NCBI GenBank assembly: GCA_051453625.1
Contig: JBOZIK010000001.1
Span: forward strand, 13,754,509 to 13,789,760
Origin: Welwitschia mirabilis
Taxonomy: Eukaryota > Gnetophyta > Gnetopsida > Welwitschiales
Length of the DNA stretch: 35,252 nt
Direction of reading: 5' to 3'
Both the position numbers and the translations under genes were made by a program. Below, piece after piece: positions 1 to 10,441 of this stretch. Under the pieces are notes generated by a model. The model saw only the letters and a list, made by a program, of their open reading frames with translations. It was not told the origin of the DNA and did no database searches. Position 1 is the first letter of the stretch. Each line of letters begins with the position of its first letter.

Positions 1-243
1 GTAATTGATGTCAAAAGGGGAAGAAAACATGGTGTTATCAAAATTGTTTTAATTAAAAAATATTTTTTTCTTAAAAGAAAAGGCACCCTTTACTTAATAT
101 TGTTTGTATGAATTTATAAAAGGGGAAGCTTTTATTATGTTAATATGATTTATTAGATTGATGAAAGAACGAGCTTAAAAATGAAATATTTATTGGATCT
201 TAAAATCACTTATTTGTTTACTATCAATGTCAAAGGGGGAGAT
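1..243 (+). mobile_element. C1: 3' internal end of a Ty1/copia element
   Basis: This is the stretch just inside the 3' LTR of copia element C1. It holds no open frame. It contains two polypurine, G-rich tracts (about 12-27 and 232-242), each preceded by a 'gatgtca' or 'atgtca' sequence, the usual layout of the non-coding tail between the polyprotein stop and the 3' LTR in plant copia elements. The polyprotein itself lies left of the window. The assignment depends on the adjoining LTR, whose 3' terminus and family resemblance to C2 are clear. Confidence 0.5.
232..242 (+). other. polypurine tract of C1
   Basis: The tract aaagggggaga lies directly before the LTR start tattagg at 244 (expected TGTTAGG with one G-to-A change). 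It primes plus-strand DNA synthesis in LTR elements. A damaged second copy follows the first gap at about 474-484, because the sequence on both sides of that gap is the same. Confidence 0.55.
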
Positions 244-2238
244 TATTAGGATTTCATATTATCAATTGGTGTTAAACTAATATGATCTTTGTAGAATGAA
301 ATGTAATTTTATAGATGCAAGAAACTAAAGGATCCNNNNNNNNNNNNNNNNNNNNNNNNNNNNNNNNNNNNNNNNNNNNNNNNNNNNNNNNNNNNNNNNN
401 NNNNNNNNNNNNNNNNNNNNNNNNNNNNNNNNNNNTTTGATCTTAAAATCACTTATTTGTTTACTATTAATGTCAAAGTGGGATATTATTAGGATTTCAT
501 ATTATCAATTGGTGTTAAACTAATAGGATCTTTGTAGAATGAAATGTAATTTTATAGATGCAAGAATCTAAAGGATTCATATCCAAAAGATAGCCAAGAC
601 TTAAACATTTTTTGATTTAAGTAACTTGATTTTCTATTCAAGGACTTAATGGAGAGGTTGATTAAACCTGAAAAACACATTTTGAGCTACCTTATATAGG
701 GCCGACTAGATTTTTATGGGGTTGAATAGACCTAGAAATGCATTTTTCAAGCTTCTCCATATGTACTATATCATATGGGATCGACTAAACTCATCTAAAG
801 TTGACTAGACCTGAACAAAATAAGTTGACTATATTTTAGATAAGGTGAATATACCAAGTAACATGATTTACTGTGGTCAATCACATGAGAAAGGGAAAAA
901 ATAGATCAAGTGATTTAAGGCAATTGGGTTGACCAGCTGTTTTGAGAAGTTAATTTGTTAGAGCAGAAGCAAAAATTTTCAAATAGTCTTCTAATTATTA
1001 TTTTACCAAATCGATCTTTTCAAATGTAAGATTCCTTTCCAACTATCTAATGACTATATTTTGAGGAAATATATTTAAAAATATCATAGTCAAAAACTCA
1101 AGAGTATATTAAATATATTTTGAAAAAAAAAAGGAGATTACACTCTTAATCTAAAGAGATTACCTTTGTAACATCATTGTTCTCTGACTTAGTACTTACT
1201 TTTATATTAAATTAGAGTAATAAGAATCCATTGTTAGTTCTTATATTTGAGTGACTTAGAGCATAAAGGCTTTATTTTCTCACTCATCATTATGCATTTT
1301 ATTGAGGTTGAGGCTTAGCCTATAAAAGTCCATTTTATGAAGGTTGAAACTTAGCCTACAAAAGTCTATTTTATGAAGGTTGAGACTTAGCCTGCAAAAG
1401 TTCAGTTTATGAAGGTTAATACTTANNNNNNNNNNNNNNNNNNNNNNNNNNNNNNNNNNNNNNNNNNNNNNNNNNNNNNNNNNNNNNNNNNNNNNNNNNN
1501 NNNNNNNNNNNNNNNNNNNNNNNNNTATGAAGGTTGAGAGTTATCCTGCAAAAGTTTATCTTATGAAGGTTGAGACTTAGCCTGCATAAGTATGCTTTAT
1601 GAAGGTTAAAAATTAGACTTGAGAACTTGGTAGATAGTGAAGTAATAGAATTTAGAGCAGTCTTATTTATTAGCTATCTTCTAAAAGTGGAGTAGGGTCT
1701 ATTCCAAATCACTATAAATCTTGTCTTGTGCATTTATTTTATTCTACTTTTAAGTTTATTTGTTTATTTGTTTTTATGTCATAATTTCTTTATTTGGTAG
1801 TAATAATTTTTTAAATTTTTTATAAGTTCTATTAACTCCCCCTCTATGATNNNNNNNNNNNNNNNNNNNNNNNNNNNNNNNNNNNNNNNNNNNNNNNNNN
1901 NNNNNNNNNNNNNNNNNNNNNNNNNNNNNNNNNNNNNNNNNNNNNNNNNNCTTAGCTTGCAAAAGTATGCTTTATGAAGGTTAAAAATTAGACTTAAGAA
2001 CTTGGTAGATAGTGAAGTAATAGAATTCAGAGCAGTCCTATTTATTAGCTATCTTCTAAAAGTGGAGTAGGGTCTATTCCAAATCACTATAAATCTTGTC
2101 TTGTGCATTTCTTTTATTCTACTTTTAAGTTTATTTGTTTATATGTTTTTATGTAATAATTTCTTTATTGGGTAGTAATAATTGTTTAAATTTTTTAGAA
2201 GTTCTATTCACTCCCCCTCTAGGATTCTCGATCTTACA
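244..2238 (+). repeat. C1 3' LTR (Ty1/copia)
   Basis: The 3' boundary is clear. The segment ends with a pyrimidine-rich 'tcactccccctctagg' run and then 'atcttaca' at 2231-2238, matching the LTR end of C2 at 34467, where a PBS follows. Here no PBS follows; the next base belongs to the RNase H frame of gypsy G1, so this is a 3' LTR at an insertion boundary. The 5' end is placed at 244 after the polypurine tract. The LTR carries interspersed 'gttgactagacctga'-type motifs (about 650-830) and a 36-bp minisatellite. Three gaps (336-435, 1426-1525, 1851-1950) lie inside; the first and third have the same sequence on both sides, so the true LTR is several hundred bases shorter than shown. Confidence 0.75.
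1300..1615 (+). repeat. 36-bp minisatellite inside the C1 LTR
   Basis: At least six tandem copies of a 36-bp unit are visible, with core 'atgaaggttgagacttagcc' followed by 'tgcaaaagt' and a short T-rich end. A 100-N gap at 1426-1525 interrupts the array, so copy number is unknown. Further partial units follow at 1951-1990 in the duplicated flank of the next gap. The related LTR of C2 has only one such unit (about 34145-34175), so the array expanded within the C1 subfamily. It sits in the downstream half of the LTR. Confidence 0.75.
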
Positions 2239-2574
2239 TCTTAGTCATAAGGTATCTAATCACTACATGGTCAGTTTAGACATTTATATAAAGACTTAAA
2301 AGATAGTTTCTAGGTGTACTAAGGTAAAATATTATTACTAAAATTTCTTTCTCAATAGTAGTGTAATTTATTTAAGCTTTAGATAAAGTTGTTCTTAATG
2401 AGATATAACCTTAAAATCATTTTTATATTTTTATGTAAGAACCCTATCCATGACAATATTACTAGCATCACACATTAACATAAAATCTTTATTCTAATTG
2501 GGTCTCCTTATAATAGGTGCAAAAGAGATTTTAAGTGTATGAAAAGAAAGTTGATAAGATTCATTTCAATCAAA
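2239..2574 (-). pseudogene. G1 RNase H domain, 5' part, cut by C1
   Basis: RNase H removes the RNA strand during reverse transcription. The minus-strand frame begins FD*NES near 2574, where the first stop replaces Trp (TGG to TGA). It keeps MCDAS, with the first catalytic Asp, at about 2461-2475. Near 2267-2275 it keeps the Thr-Asp-His triplet with another catalytic Asp, followed by IRYLMTK. In the G2 copy the domain continues past this point into integrase, so the break at 2239 is an interruption, not a natural end. The middle part needs frame changes to follow. Confidence 0.8.
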
Positions 2575-3640
2575 TTTAGGTTTTTTTTTTAAAGGAGTAA
2601 TGAGTGAAGGAATTTACAAATTTTAGCATTACCCTAAATGAAATAATAATAAAAATCACAATAACTAAGGAAAGATTGAATTTGTTTTATGTTTATTAAA
2701 AGAGTTAGGCTTTTAATAATGCTTACTTTTTCATAATTCATCCTAATTTATTTATCAGAAATGTGGTGACCTAATATAATTCTATTATCAACCAAAAAGA
2801 AACTCTTCTCCTAACTCAAATGTAGACCATTATTAATACATCTATCAAGGACATTTTTTAACCTTTCTAAGATTTATTCAAAGTTTTCACCATAGATTGA
2901 GAAGTCAACCATAAAACTTTCAATTAATTCCTCTAATAGATTAGAAAATTTACCCATAATTACATGTTAAAAAGTACTAGGAGCATTGTAAAGACTAAAA
3001 GGCATTTGTCTAAAGGTAAAAATTCCAAAAGATGAAGTAAAAGTAGTTTTAGCCTAACCCTCACTATTAATACAAACATGATTGTAACTCCTATACCCAT
3101 CAAAAAAGCAATAAAAGGCATGTTATTAAATTCTATTAGGTATCTAGTCAAGGAAAGGTCAAGGACAATGGTCTTTCTTAGTTACTTATTTTAACTTTCT
3201 AAAATCAATACACATTCTTCACTTCCCACGTTTCTTACATACTAGCATTAAAGGGCTAATCCACTCACTATTCGATATGTAATAAATAATTCTAGCATCT
3301 ATTAATTTAATAATTTCATTTTTTATGACTTGTTTAAGTGTTGAATTTAGTCTACATTAGGGTTATCTCATAGGTTTTGCATTATACTCAAGGTAGATTT
3401 TGTGTTAAATAATGAAGGTAGGAATGGTTGTTAAATCTTTGTAGGCCCAAGTAAACACATTAATCTTAGATTTTAAAAGTGAGATTAAAATTAACTCTTA
3501 TCAAGGAAAAGATTCTTATTTATTATTAAAGACTTTTTCTGATCATTACATAGAAAGATATATTTCAATCCATTAATTAAAGATTTTAGATTTAGATTTA
3601 AATTTTTATTTTTTTTTCTAAATTCTTATCAAAATTGACT
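2575..3640 (-). pseudogene. G1 reverse transcriptase
   Basis: This encodes the reverse transcriptase of the gypsy polyprotein. On the minus strand, starting near 3640, a leader is followed by NVFTWAYKDL, then EWISPLMLV, KKRGK*RMCIDFRKLK, FLDGY (near 3110), RQMPFSLYNAPSTF and the catalytic box at 2901-2915, which reads FMVDF: the first of the two paired aspartates has become Val, by a transversion rather than the usual transition. One main frame can be followed for about 300 codons, and nearly all stops are former Trp or Gln codons. Protease lies upstream and RNase H directly downstream, as in an intact polyprotein. The two halves near 3160-3200 are joined with some loss of clarity. Confidence 0.88.
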
Positions 3641-3920
3641 GTTATCTTAGACTCTCATCTAGATGATTGGGATGAACAACCTTCCTCAAAATAAGAAATC
3701 TTAGTTTTATTTAGATTTTGAATGTCTACATAATTTATAGTATTAGTCTTTCTACTCTCTTAATCAAGAAAGTCAGTGCCTAAATGCTTATAGTTGTGTT
3801 GACCATCATTAAAAGCTTTTAAGTTTTTTACTTTAAGTGGATAATCAAATAAGGTAGGCTCATAAAGAATTAACCATCGTTCTTTAAGTGGACAATGCTA
3901 TAAAAATAGATTTGTTTAAT
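3641..3920 (-). other. G1 protease-RT linker
   Basis: This holds the decayed connection between protease and RT. Short in-frame stretches are readable on the minus strand but show no recognisable motif. No separate gene is seen on either strand. Confidence 0.45.
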
Positions 3921-4310
3921 TTATTCTTCAATATTCAACTCATCACCTAAATTTATTTTAGTAGCATCAAAAACTCTAATGGTAAACTTTTTATTTTCTA
4001 AGTGACATTCCATTATTCTAGTTCTAGTGTCGATAATACAATGGGCTATTATACAAAAAGCTCTATCTAAAAGTAGCAGATAATCTTCATTATGCTTAAC
4101 TTCAATCACAACCACATCTATCAGATAGAATGCTTCTTTAATTTGAACTATTAAATATTTGATTACTTCTAAAGATTTCTTCATTGATGTATCTGCTAAT
4201 TCTAAAACAATCCTTGTAGGCTCAATTATACTTTCCAAACCAAGTTGTTAACAAATGTATAAAGGGATAATGTTAACACTCACTTCTATATTGATTAAGG
4301 CTTTCTTTAT
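3921..4310 (-). pseudogene. G1 aspartic protease (retropepsin-like)
   Basis: This is the polyprotein-processing protease. The minus strand reads ALINIEVSVNIIPLYIC near 4300-4250, then an open frame of 105 codons down to 3921 containing LESIIEPTRIVLELAD and, further on, LLLLDRAFCIIAHCIID. The active-site segment at 4278-4292 reads N-I-E-V-S. The catalytic Asp is Asn here, and the Gly normally two residues later is Glu, so the enzyme would be dead. G2 has the same Glu but keeps the Asp. The long open tail is the best-preserved reading frame of G1. Confidence 0.8.
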
Positions 4311-4479
4311 TCTTTTTTCCCCTTCTGATGTGATACTAACTATTACTACCTTGGATCCTTAAACTTTGGACATTTTTATAAAACTAAGTTTGTTATAGAT
4401 TGGGCTAGGAAGACTTTACTAGGTATAGTTTATTTTTATCTCCTCCAAATTAGATCTTTTTACAACTTAGAATATTTGG

Positions 4480-6430
4480 GATTTTCTTGTAAAAATTTTA
4501 AAGATGGTAAATTTATGCTCACATTTTATGTTAAGACTTTAATATACTCATCAAAAGTAAGATTAACATTCAATCTATTAAGCTAAGGAATAACAGGTTT
4601 TTTACCTTTATCTTAAGAAGATTTTTTTTCTTATTATCACCTAAAGGAGAAGGAAAAGTATGAATTTTTAAGATTTTGATATCCTATTCTTCTTCATTAT
4701 TTTTATCATTTTAAAATTTTGAAGCCTCTTATATAGGAGGTTTTGTATCATTTTCACTTCTTGTCACAACCTTACAATCTTTTCTTACTTCACTAGAATT
4801 TGGTAAAGGTTGTATTACAAGTAATCCTTATGGTATTTTATTAGTAAGCATAGTTTATTGAAGAATATTAATAAGATTTTTAACATTTAAATTTGTTTTA
4901 TCTTAAGATTATCATAGCTCATCAATGAAATTTCTAAGTGGATCATTTTGGTTTTGTGAATTTGATGTGCTTACTTGATAATTTAAATTACTTGGTTGGA
5001 AGTTTGAGTTATTTGTTTGAAACTTAGCATTATTAAATCTATTTCTAAATGATTAAAAATTTGGATGATTTGCTTGAAAATTATTAGAATTATTTTTAAA
5101 AGATTAAAATTTTAGTTGTTCATTCATCTTATATTTAAATTAATTTTGATTTGAATTTTCATTTTGATTTTGATTTTGTGTTTAAAAGTTTTAAGACTTC
5201 TGATTGAATGCATATGACTCTTCAGAAATCATTTTCTTATAAGTAGGTAATAAAGGATAATCTTTTATTACATGGTAGTTGTCTTCACACAAATCACGAG
5301 TTAAAACCACAACCACTCTCTTTTCTATTGATACTTTTGATTTTAAGATCATTTAAGTGTATCATTTTAGTGTCGTAGTGAAATTCTTAATAACATTTGT
5401 TGGTTCTTTCTCTATTTTAACTTCCTCCTTTTCTTGTTTTACTTTTTTAAGATTTTTTATAATTTTTTCTACTATATAATTTTATTTAGGTGTTGATTTA
5501 GGCCAAGTTTGACTTATTTCTACAAGTTCTTATAATAATCTTCATGCATTTTCTAAAGTAAAATTCATCAAATTTCCTTTACATGAAAAATCTACAACTT
5601 GTTTGATTTGGCTATTAATTCCACTATAGAAATAGTCTACTAATTCTTCTTGAGTAAAATCTTCTATAGGATTAGAATGTATGGTATTGAAAAATCACTT
5701 ATAAGTGGATGCATAATCTTTATTAGGTTATTGTTAGAATTCTGTTACTTNNNNNNNNNNNNNNNNNNNNNNNNNNNNNNNNNNNNNNNNNNNNNNNNNN
5801 NNNNNNNNNNNNNNNNNNNNNNNNNNNNNNNNNNNNNNNNNNNNNNNNNNTTATAAGTGGATGCATAATCTTGATTAGGTTATTGTTAGAATTTTGTTAC
5901 TTCTTTATTTCTTTTTATTATGGGTGTTTCACTTGTAAATCTCTATATAAATGCATCTTAAGCAAATTTTTTAAACTTTTATGTGGAATACTTCTTAACC
6001 ATAGTTTATATTTTTTCTCTTAGTACAATTACTAATTCATTTTTTACCATTTATAGAAGTAAGCACTAATTGTTCAATATCGGCTATGNNNNNNNNNNNN
6101 NNNNNNNNNNNNNNNNNNNNNNNNNNNNNNNNNNNNNNNNNNNNNNNNNNNNNNNNNNNNNNNNNNNNNNNNNNNNNNNNNNNNNNNNGATATTGGCTAT
6201 ATGTTGAAAGGGATCTTTATTATTTTCTCCATTAAAAATAGGATAAGAATTTAAATTTCTTAACTCAACATTTTCACTAAGAGAAAAGTCAAAATGATTT
6301 TGGATTTTATATTTCTTATTTGCAATAAGTTCTTTAAGAATTACATTAACATTAGGATTTATGAGGATAGTTGTAGATTCCAATAATAATAGAGGGATTA
6401 GGCGAAGTAACCTATTTCTATTTTTATGAC
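4480..6430 (-). pseudogene. G1 gag
   Basis: This encodes the capsid and nucleocapsid protein. The N-terminal part near 6380-6190 reads STTILINPNVNVILKELI and then LRNLNSYPIFNGENN. The central capsid part near 5640-5480 reads EELVDYFYSGINSQIKQ, then GNLMNFTLENA and EISQTWPKS, matching the plant gypsy gag domain and the same region of G2. The C-terminal zinc knuckle at 5257-5298 is damaged: the first and last Cys of the CX2CX4HX4C box are Arg and Tyr. No convincing ATG start is visible; the frame runs upstream of 6383 without one. Gaps at 5751-5850 and 6089-6188 fall inside and have the same sequence on both sides. Confidence 0.78.
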
Positions 6431-7010
6431 AAATTTGAAATTGTAATAAAATGACATTCTTTGAAACTATCTTTTGAAGAATTTTCTTTTAGAAATTAAA
6501 TTCTAAAATAATAAATGTAGAAAAATCTTCTTGTTTAACTCTTAAAATATTTCGCGTGTCTGGGATGTGCATACTTTGCCTTTTTATTAGAATTTACTAT
6601 ATTCCAGTAAGCATTATCTTAGTAGTCATTTAGAAAATGTACCTAGATGACAATAGACATAAAAGAGAAATGAAAACAAAAAAATGTAGTAAAAAAGAAT
6701 CACAAAATAACATAGAATAAAAATAGTCAGTCTTTAATTTAGTTGTTTAAATGACAAAGGAGATGATAAGAAAACCCTAGGTTATAAGAAAATTAAAAAA
6801 ACCTAAGTTTCATAAACTATCATCATCATGCAATATCTAGATGATAAGGAAGAAGACAGGATGTTTATTTTGAAATGCAAAATAAAAATCCCAGAAAGAA
6901 AAAACCTACATTCTACTATAATAATACAACACTACTATAGAAAAATACTTGAATCAAAATTAAAATCACTAACCTAAGCAATGATAATCCTTGAAATCTA
7001 AGTAGTCTTC
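6431..7010 (-). other. G1 5' untranslated leader
   Basis: This non-coding stretch lies between PBS and gag, rich in A on the plus strand. It contains 'ctagatgaca' near 6643, part of a recurrent palindromic motif also seen in the G2 leader. No gene is visible. It probably holds dimerisation and packaging signals, but none can be identified. Confidence 0.5.
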
Positions 7011-7029
7011 TTTGACAATGGTGCTAAGA
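7011..7029 (-). other. G1 primer binding site (tRNA-Asp type)
   Basis: The minus strand reads TCTTAGCACCATTGTCAAA immediately after the 5' LTR end. Against the complement of the plant tRNA-Asp 3' end (TGGCGCCGTTGCCGGGGA) nearly all differences are G-to-A or C-to-T. This site type is typical of Athila/Tat elements and fixes the inner LTR border at 7030. Confidence 0.75.
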
Positions 7030-8391
7030 TGTTATAGCGCATGTTTATGAAAATGTTATATNNNNNNNNNNNNNNNNNNNNNNNNNNNNNNNNNNNNNNN
7101 NNNNNNNNNNNNNNNNNNNNNNNNNNNNNNNNNNNNNNNNNNNNNNNNNNNNNNNNNNNNNAGATGTTATTGTTCATGTTTATGCAAATGTTATGTCCTC
7201 AAATAGATTCTGTAAATTATAAATATATATAGATTTTGCATAACACAACACACTAATATAGATGGAAGTGGTCCAAAATGTCTTAATTCTATCAAAGGCA
7301 TATGTAAGAAGAAAAATAGTTGATTTTGAAAATAAAACACTATGTAACTGTAAAGTAGAACAAACTAATAATGCAAAATAACAATGCAAATGAACACATT
7401 ATGTAAATGAAATGCAAGTCCTCTTCTAAATGTATCTTCTATCTGATTACCAAATCAACCTATCATAGAGATCAGTCTTATATAATCTAGATCAATTAAG
7501 AAAAGTCATCACTAGACCAAAACCATTCTATACTATTAAGTATGTCAAATGAAGCATGTAAACAATAATAATGTCAACATTAACAAAAGTTGCTATTGTG
7601 ATCTATATCATCAAAGAAGCTATTACAGAATTAGAAGAAATATAAATCATAAGGAAGATGCACATAACAAAAATATATAAAAGAAAAATAGAGTTTCAAT
7701 TAAAAGTAAATCAACATCCATGTTATAAAGCAGCAGCAGCACCTCAATGAAGATTACATAGATCAATACCAAGGAAGACATCTCTTTACAACAATAATGA
7801 ATGGACCTCCTATCCTTCGATATCCTATCATGAGAATTTCCGATGCCAAAGAAGATGAAAACAGAGTTAAGGGTGAAGGATGTAGTTATTACAAAATAGA
7901 CTTCATTAGAAAGTAATAACAGATGTACTAATAACCCTAACAACCATGAAAGAAGATGTAAGCCACATGGCTAAAGTTTGAACAAGTTTGGTGAAGTGTT
8001 TATTTCAAGTATTATTCTTCTTGCTATCTAGACATCATAAGAGATGATGACATATCATATGGATTCTACATCAGTGATCAAATTAATCTAGTAAGCATCC
8101 TTCTTAGCTTAAATGTTTCTATCATCCCTATGGTTGTCCAAATGATTAGGTGAATGATGGGCTTTTATAAGTATTTATTATGTCGCATTATCCTACTTGA
8201 TTACAGAACTATTGCTTCAGATAAAAAGTATTATAAATTTCTTGAAATTATATCAAATGTAATGAAGATTGCATGTTTTTGTGATATTTTCTTTAGCTTT
8301 CTATTATCATTGAAACCCAACATAAAATTATCTAATGTCCTACAAAATTACTTAAAACACCCTATCAAATATAAAATTTATTAGCAAAACA
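7030..8391 (-). repeat. G1 5' LTR
   Basis: On the plus strand it runs from tgttat (7030) to aaaaca (8391), so it has TG...CA ends in element orientation. It aligns along its length with both G2 LTRs: for example 'acacaacacactaatatagatgg' type sequence near 7240, a block near 7700-7870 containing 'aaggaagacatctct', and the end 'cctatcaaat' near 8365. A gap at 7062-7161 lies in it with about 35 bases repeated on either side. Open frames here, including one of about 98 codons at 7647-7943, are chance frames inside LTR sequence. Confidence 0.75.
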
Positions 8392-8580
8392 TTCAATAAA
8401 CTAATTTAATTATCATATTCTTTGTTTTTTATTTAGTATTATCTTATTATTTGAAATATAATTACTTTGTAGAAATTTATTATACTATAATTATTATTTT
8501 AAGTGCTTTGTTTGCTGTAATAGCTATAATTAATAATATCATTTTTTGTAGTAAATCGTTCATAATTTATTTATTATCTT

Positions 8581-8693
8581 TAGTGGTTGAATTAGTGGTT
8601 ATATTAGTGCTTAAATTAGTGGTTTTGTTAGTGGGTAAAATTATTAGTCATATTAGTGGCTAAAACAATGGCTAAATTAGTGGTTATATTAAT
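8581..8693 (+). repeat. 12-bp minisatellite
   Basis: About nine tandem units of 12 bp with consensus tagtggttaaat, one of them a base longer. It makes a spurious open frame with a 4-residue period (LVVE, LVVI, LVLK and so on). It lies in or just outside the distal part of the T1 LTR and has no counterpart in T2, which is truncated before this point. Confidence 0.8.
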
Positions 8694-8947
8694 ATTATTT
8701 TCCTTATATAACCATTGCACTTTTCTTTATTTAACATGAAAGATTTTATTATGTGGTGGCTCATTTTAATTCTTTATTTTAAGAATTACATTTAGAAGAA
8801 TGATAAGCATTATTATTTATTATGATGAAATATTATGTGCCTAGTGGGCAATGTAATGATTTAAGGTTATGGAATTGTTACCACTTTCTTCTCATAATGG
8901 TGTCTCTTCATATTCTTATGTCTATTCATATCCTCATATCCCCTTAC

Positions 8948-8956
8948 TATAAATAA
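8948..8956 (+). promoter_or_regulatory. TATA box of the T1 LTR (candidate)
   Basis: TATAAATAA follows a C/T-rich stretch and precedes a run of pyrimidine triplets (ctttcttcttcttg), the usual look of a plant LTR core promoter. A transcript start about 30 bases downstream, near 8980-8990, would place the remaining 1.45 kb of the LTR in R-U5. The sequence match is good but the context is a decayed element. Confidence 0.45.
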
Positions 8957-9420
8957 GACTTTCTTCTTCTTGTATTTTCATATCTTTGAGAAATACTTTA
9001 TTATTGAATCTTAATGACTTCAAACTTGGAGCTTGGAAAACCTTAGAGCTTTGGAATCTTAAAAGATCCTTGAAGTCTTCAAAAATCACATTCTAATTCA
9101 AACATGGTTCCAATTAATTCTGCATTTTTGTATTGGTTATATTTTTATATGTATCTTTTTATACATTTCTATTTTTATTAATTTTCTTGTAGTCATCTTA
9201 AGGTTATTTAAATGTTTATGTTATCACTTCTTAATGAATTGTAATCTCGGTCATGAATTCTAGTTTCTATTATTTTCTTAAAAAAGTTTTAAGAAATTGA
9301 ATGAGAATGTATTACAAGTTATTTGTATGGTTGAGGATATATGCTTTTAGTGATATATTTACTCATACTTCTATTGATATCTTGGGTTCTTATAATCTTA
9401 TGAAAATAAGTATTTCATAC

Positions 9421-9640
9421 ATCACCGAATGAGGCAATGAAATGTAAAAACTGATAAATCATTGAATGAGGTAGTGGAATTAATAAAACCATAGATCAAT
9501 AAATGAGGTAATGATCTTTATAGATAACCAAATGAAATAGTGAAGTAAGAGAATATATCAAATAAATATTATAAGAAATTGATAGATCATTAAATGAGGT
9601 AGTGGATCCCATAAATCATTGAATGAGGTAGTGGTAGGAA
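9421..9640 (+). repeat. interspersed 'gaatgaggtagtgg' motif array
   Basis: Six copies of a motif near 'atcattgaatgaggtagtgg' occur at irregular spacing (about 30-60 bases). The same array occurs as its reverse complement in T2 at about 13490-13700 ('ccactacctcattcagtaat' type). It is therefore part of the family's LTR and not a local expansion. Confidence 0.7.
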
Positions 9641-10441
9641 TTGAAAACTAAATATATGAAAAATTTTAAAAAACCAGTTACGATCATATTATTTTTGTAA
9701 GATCCTCATTTCTTGGAAATTATTTATTCTTTTCTTATTTATCTTGAGACTTGAAATCTTTCAATCTTTATATTGCCTTACTTAGACCATACTGGAAGCT
9801 ATGAAATTTCCATGGTTCTCACTCCACATAGGTGAAAAAGCTAGAGCTTAATTACTGAGAAGGACATAGAGAATGGAGATTATAATTTCTAATTTATGTT
9901 AAGAAATTATTTTGGAGTAAAAATTGAAGTCCTTTTATGAATCTTTAATTTCTCAGTAATGTAATTATTGTGATCTTCAAAATACTTTTCAAATTGAATC
10001 ATGATATATTTTTGGTTATACTTTTTTGAAATTATAATAGTAGATGTAAAAAATTTCATTTCTTATTAAAAATCTCTATATTTTTATTATTGATGTGATA
10101 AATTTTATATTTTCTTATTAAAAACTTCTATATTTAGTTTGTAGAATCTTTACTATAACTTGTTAGAATAATGTTTAAAGATAATTAATTTTATAGAATT
10201 ATTACTCTTTCATAATTTTAATATAATTATTAGTAATTACTTTGAATTAATCATTATTTCATCATATCTTGTAATAGGTTATTTTTATTTCTTTATGAAA
10301 AGATGAAATATTTAAGTATTATGGAGGAGATGACTATATTAAAAAGAGTTATTAATAAAAGAAAAAGTTAAAATTACTTAAGTAAGATGAACCACATGTG
10401 ATTTATTTTATATAATTTAAACCTTTAGATTATAAGAAGAT

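Larger units (their letters stand above)
2239..8391 (-). mobile_element. G1: 5' part of an Athila/Tat-type Ty3/gypsy element
   Basis: Read on the minus strand, this copy shows 5' LTR (7030-8391), PBS (7011-7029), leader, gag, protease, RT and the start of RNase H in the order gag-PR-RT-RH. It stops abruptly in RNase H at 2239, where the C1 LTR begins; integrase and the 3' LTR must lie left of the window beyond C1. The order, PBS type and RNase H sequence place it with the plant Athila/Tat group. It is the same family as G2 at 14584-30988. Every domain carries stops or lost catalytic residues, so the copy is inactive. Confidence 0.85.

Noticed and set aside
2960-3151. 63-codon minus-strand open frame
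   Set aside because: It is an alternative frame of the G1 reverse transcriptase; the true frame carries the RT motifs.
7647-7943. 98-codon minus-strand open frame
   Set aside because: It lies wholly inside the G1 LTR, matches non-coding parts of both G2 LTRs that are not open, and is made of low-complexity Leu/Phe/Ser sequence.
9421-9640. CRISPR-like spaced repeats
   Set aside because: Spacing is irregular, copies are degenerate, and the same array occurs inverted in the partner LTR. This is LTR sequence in a plant genome.
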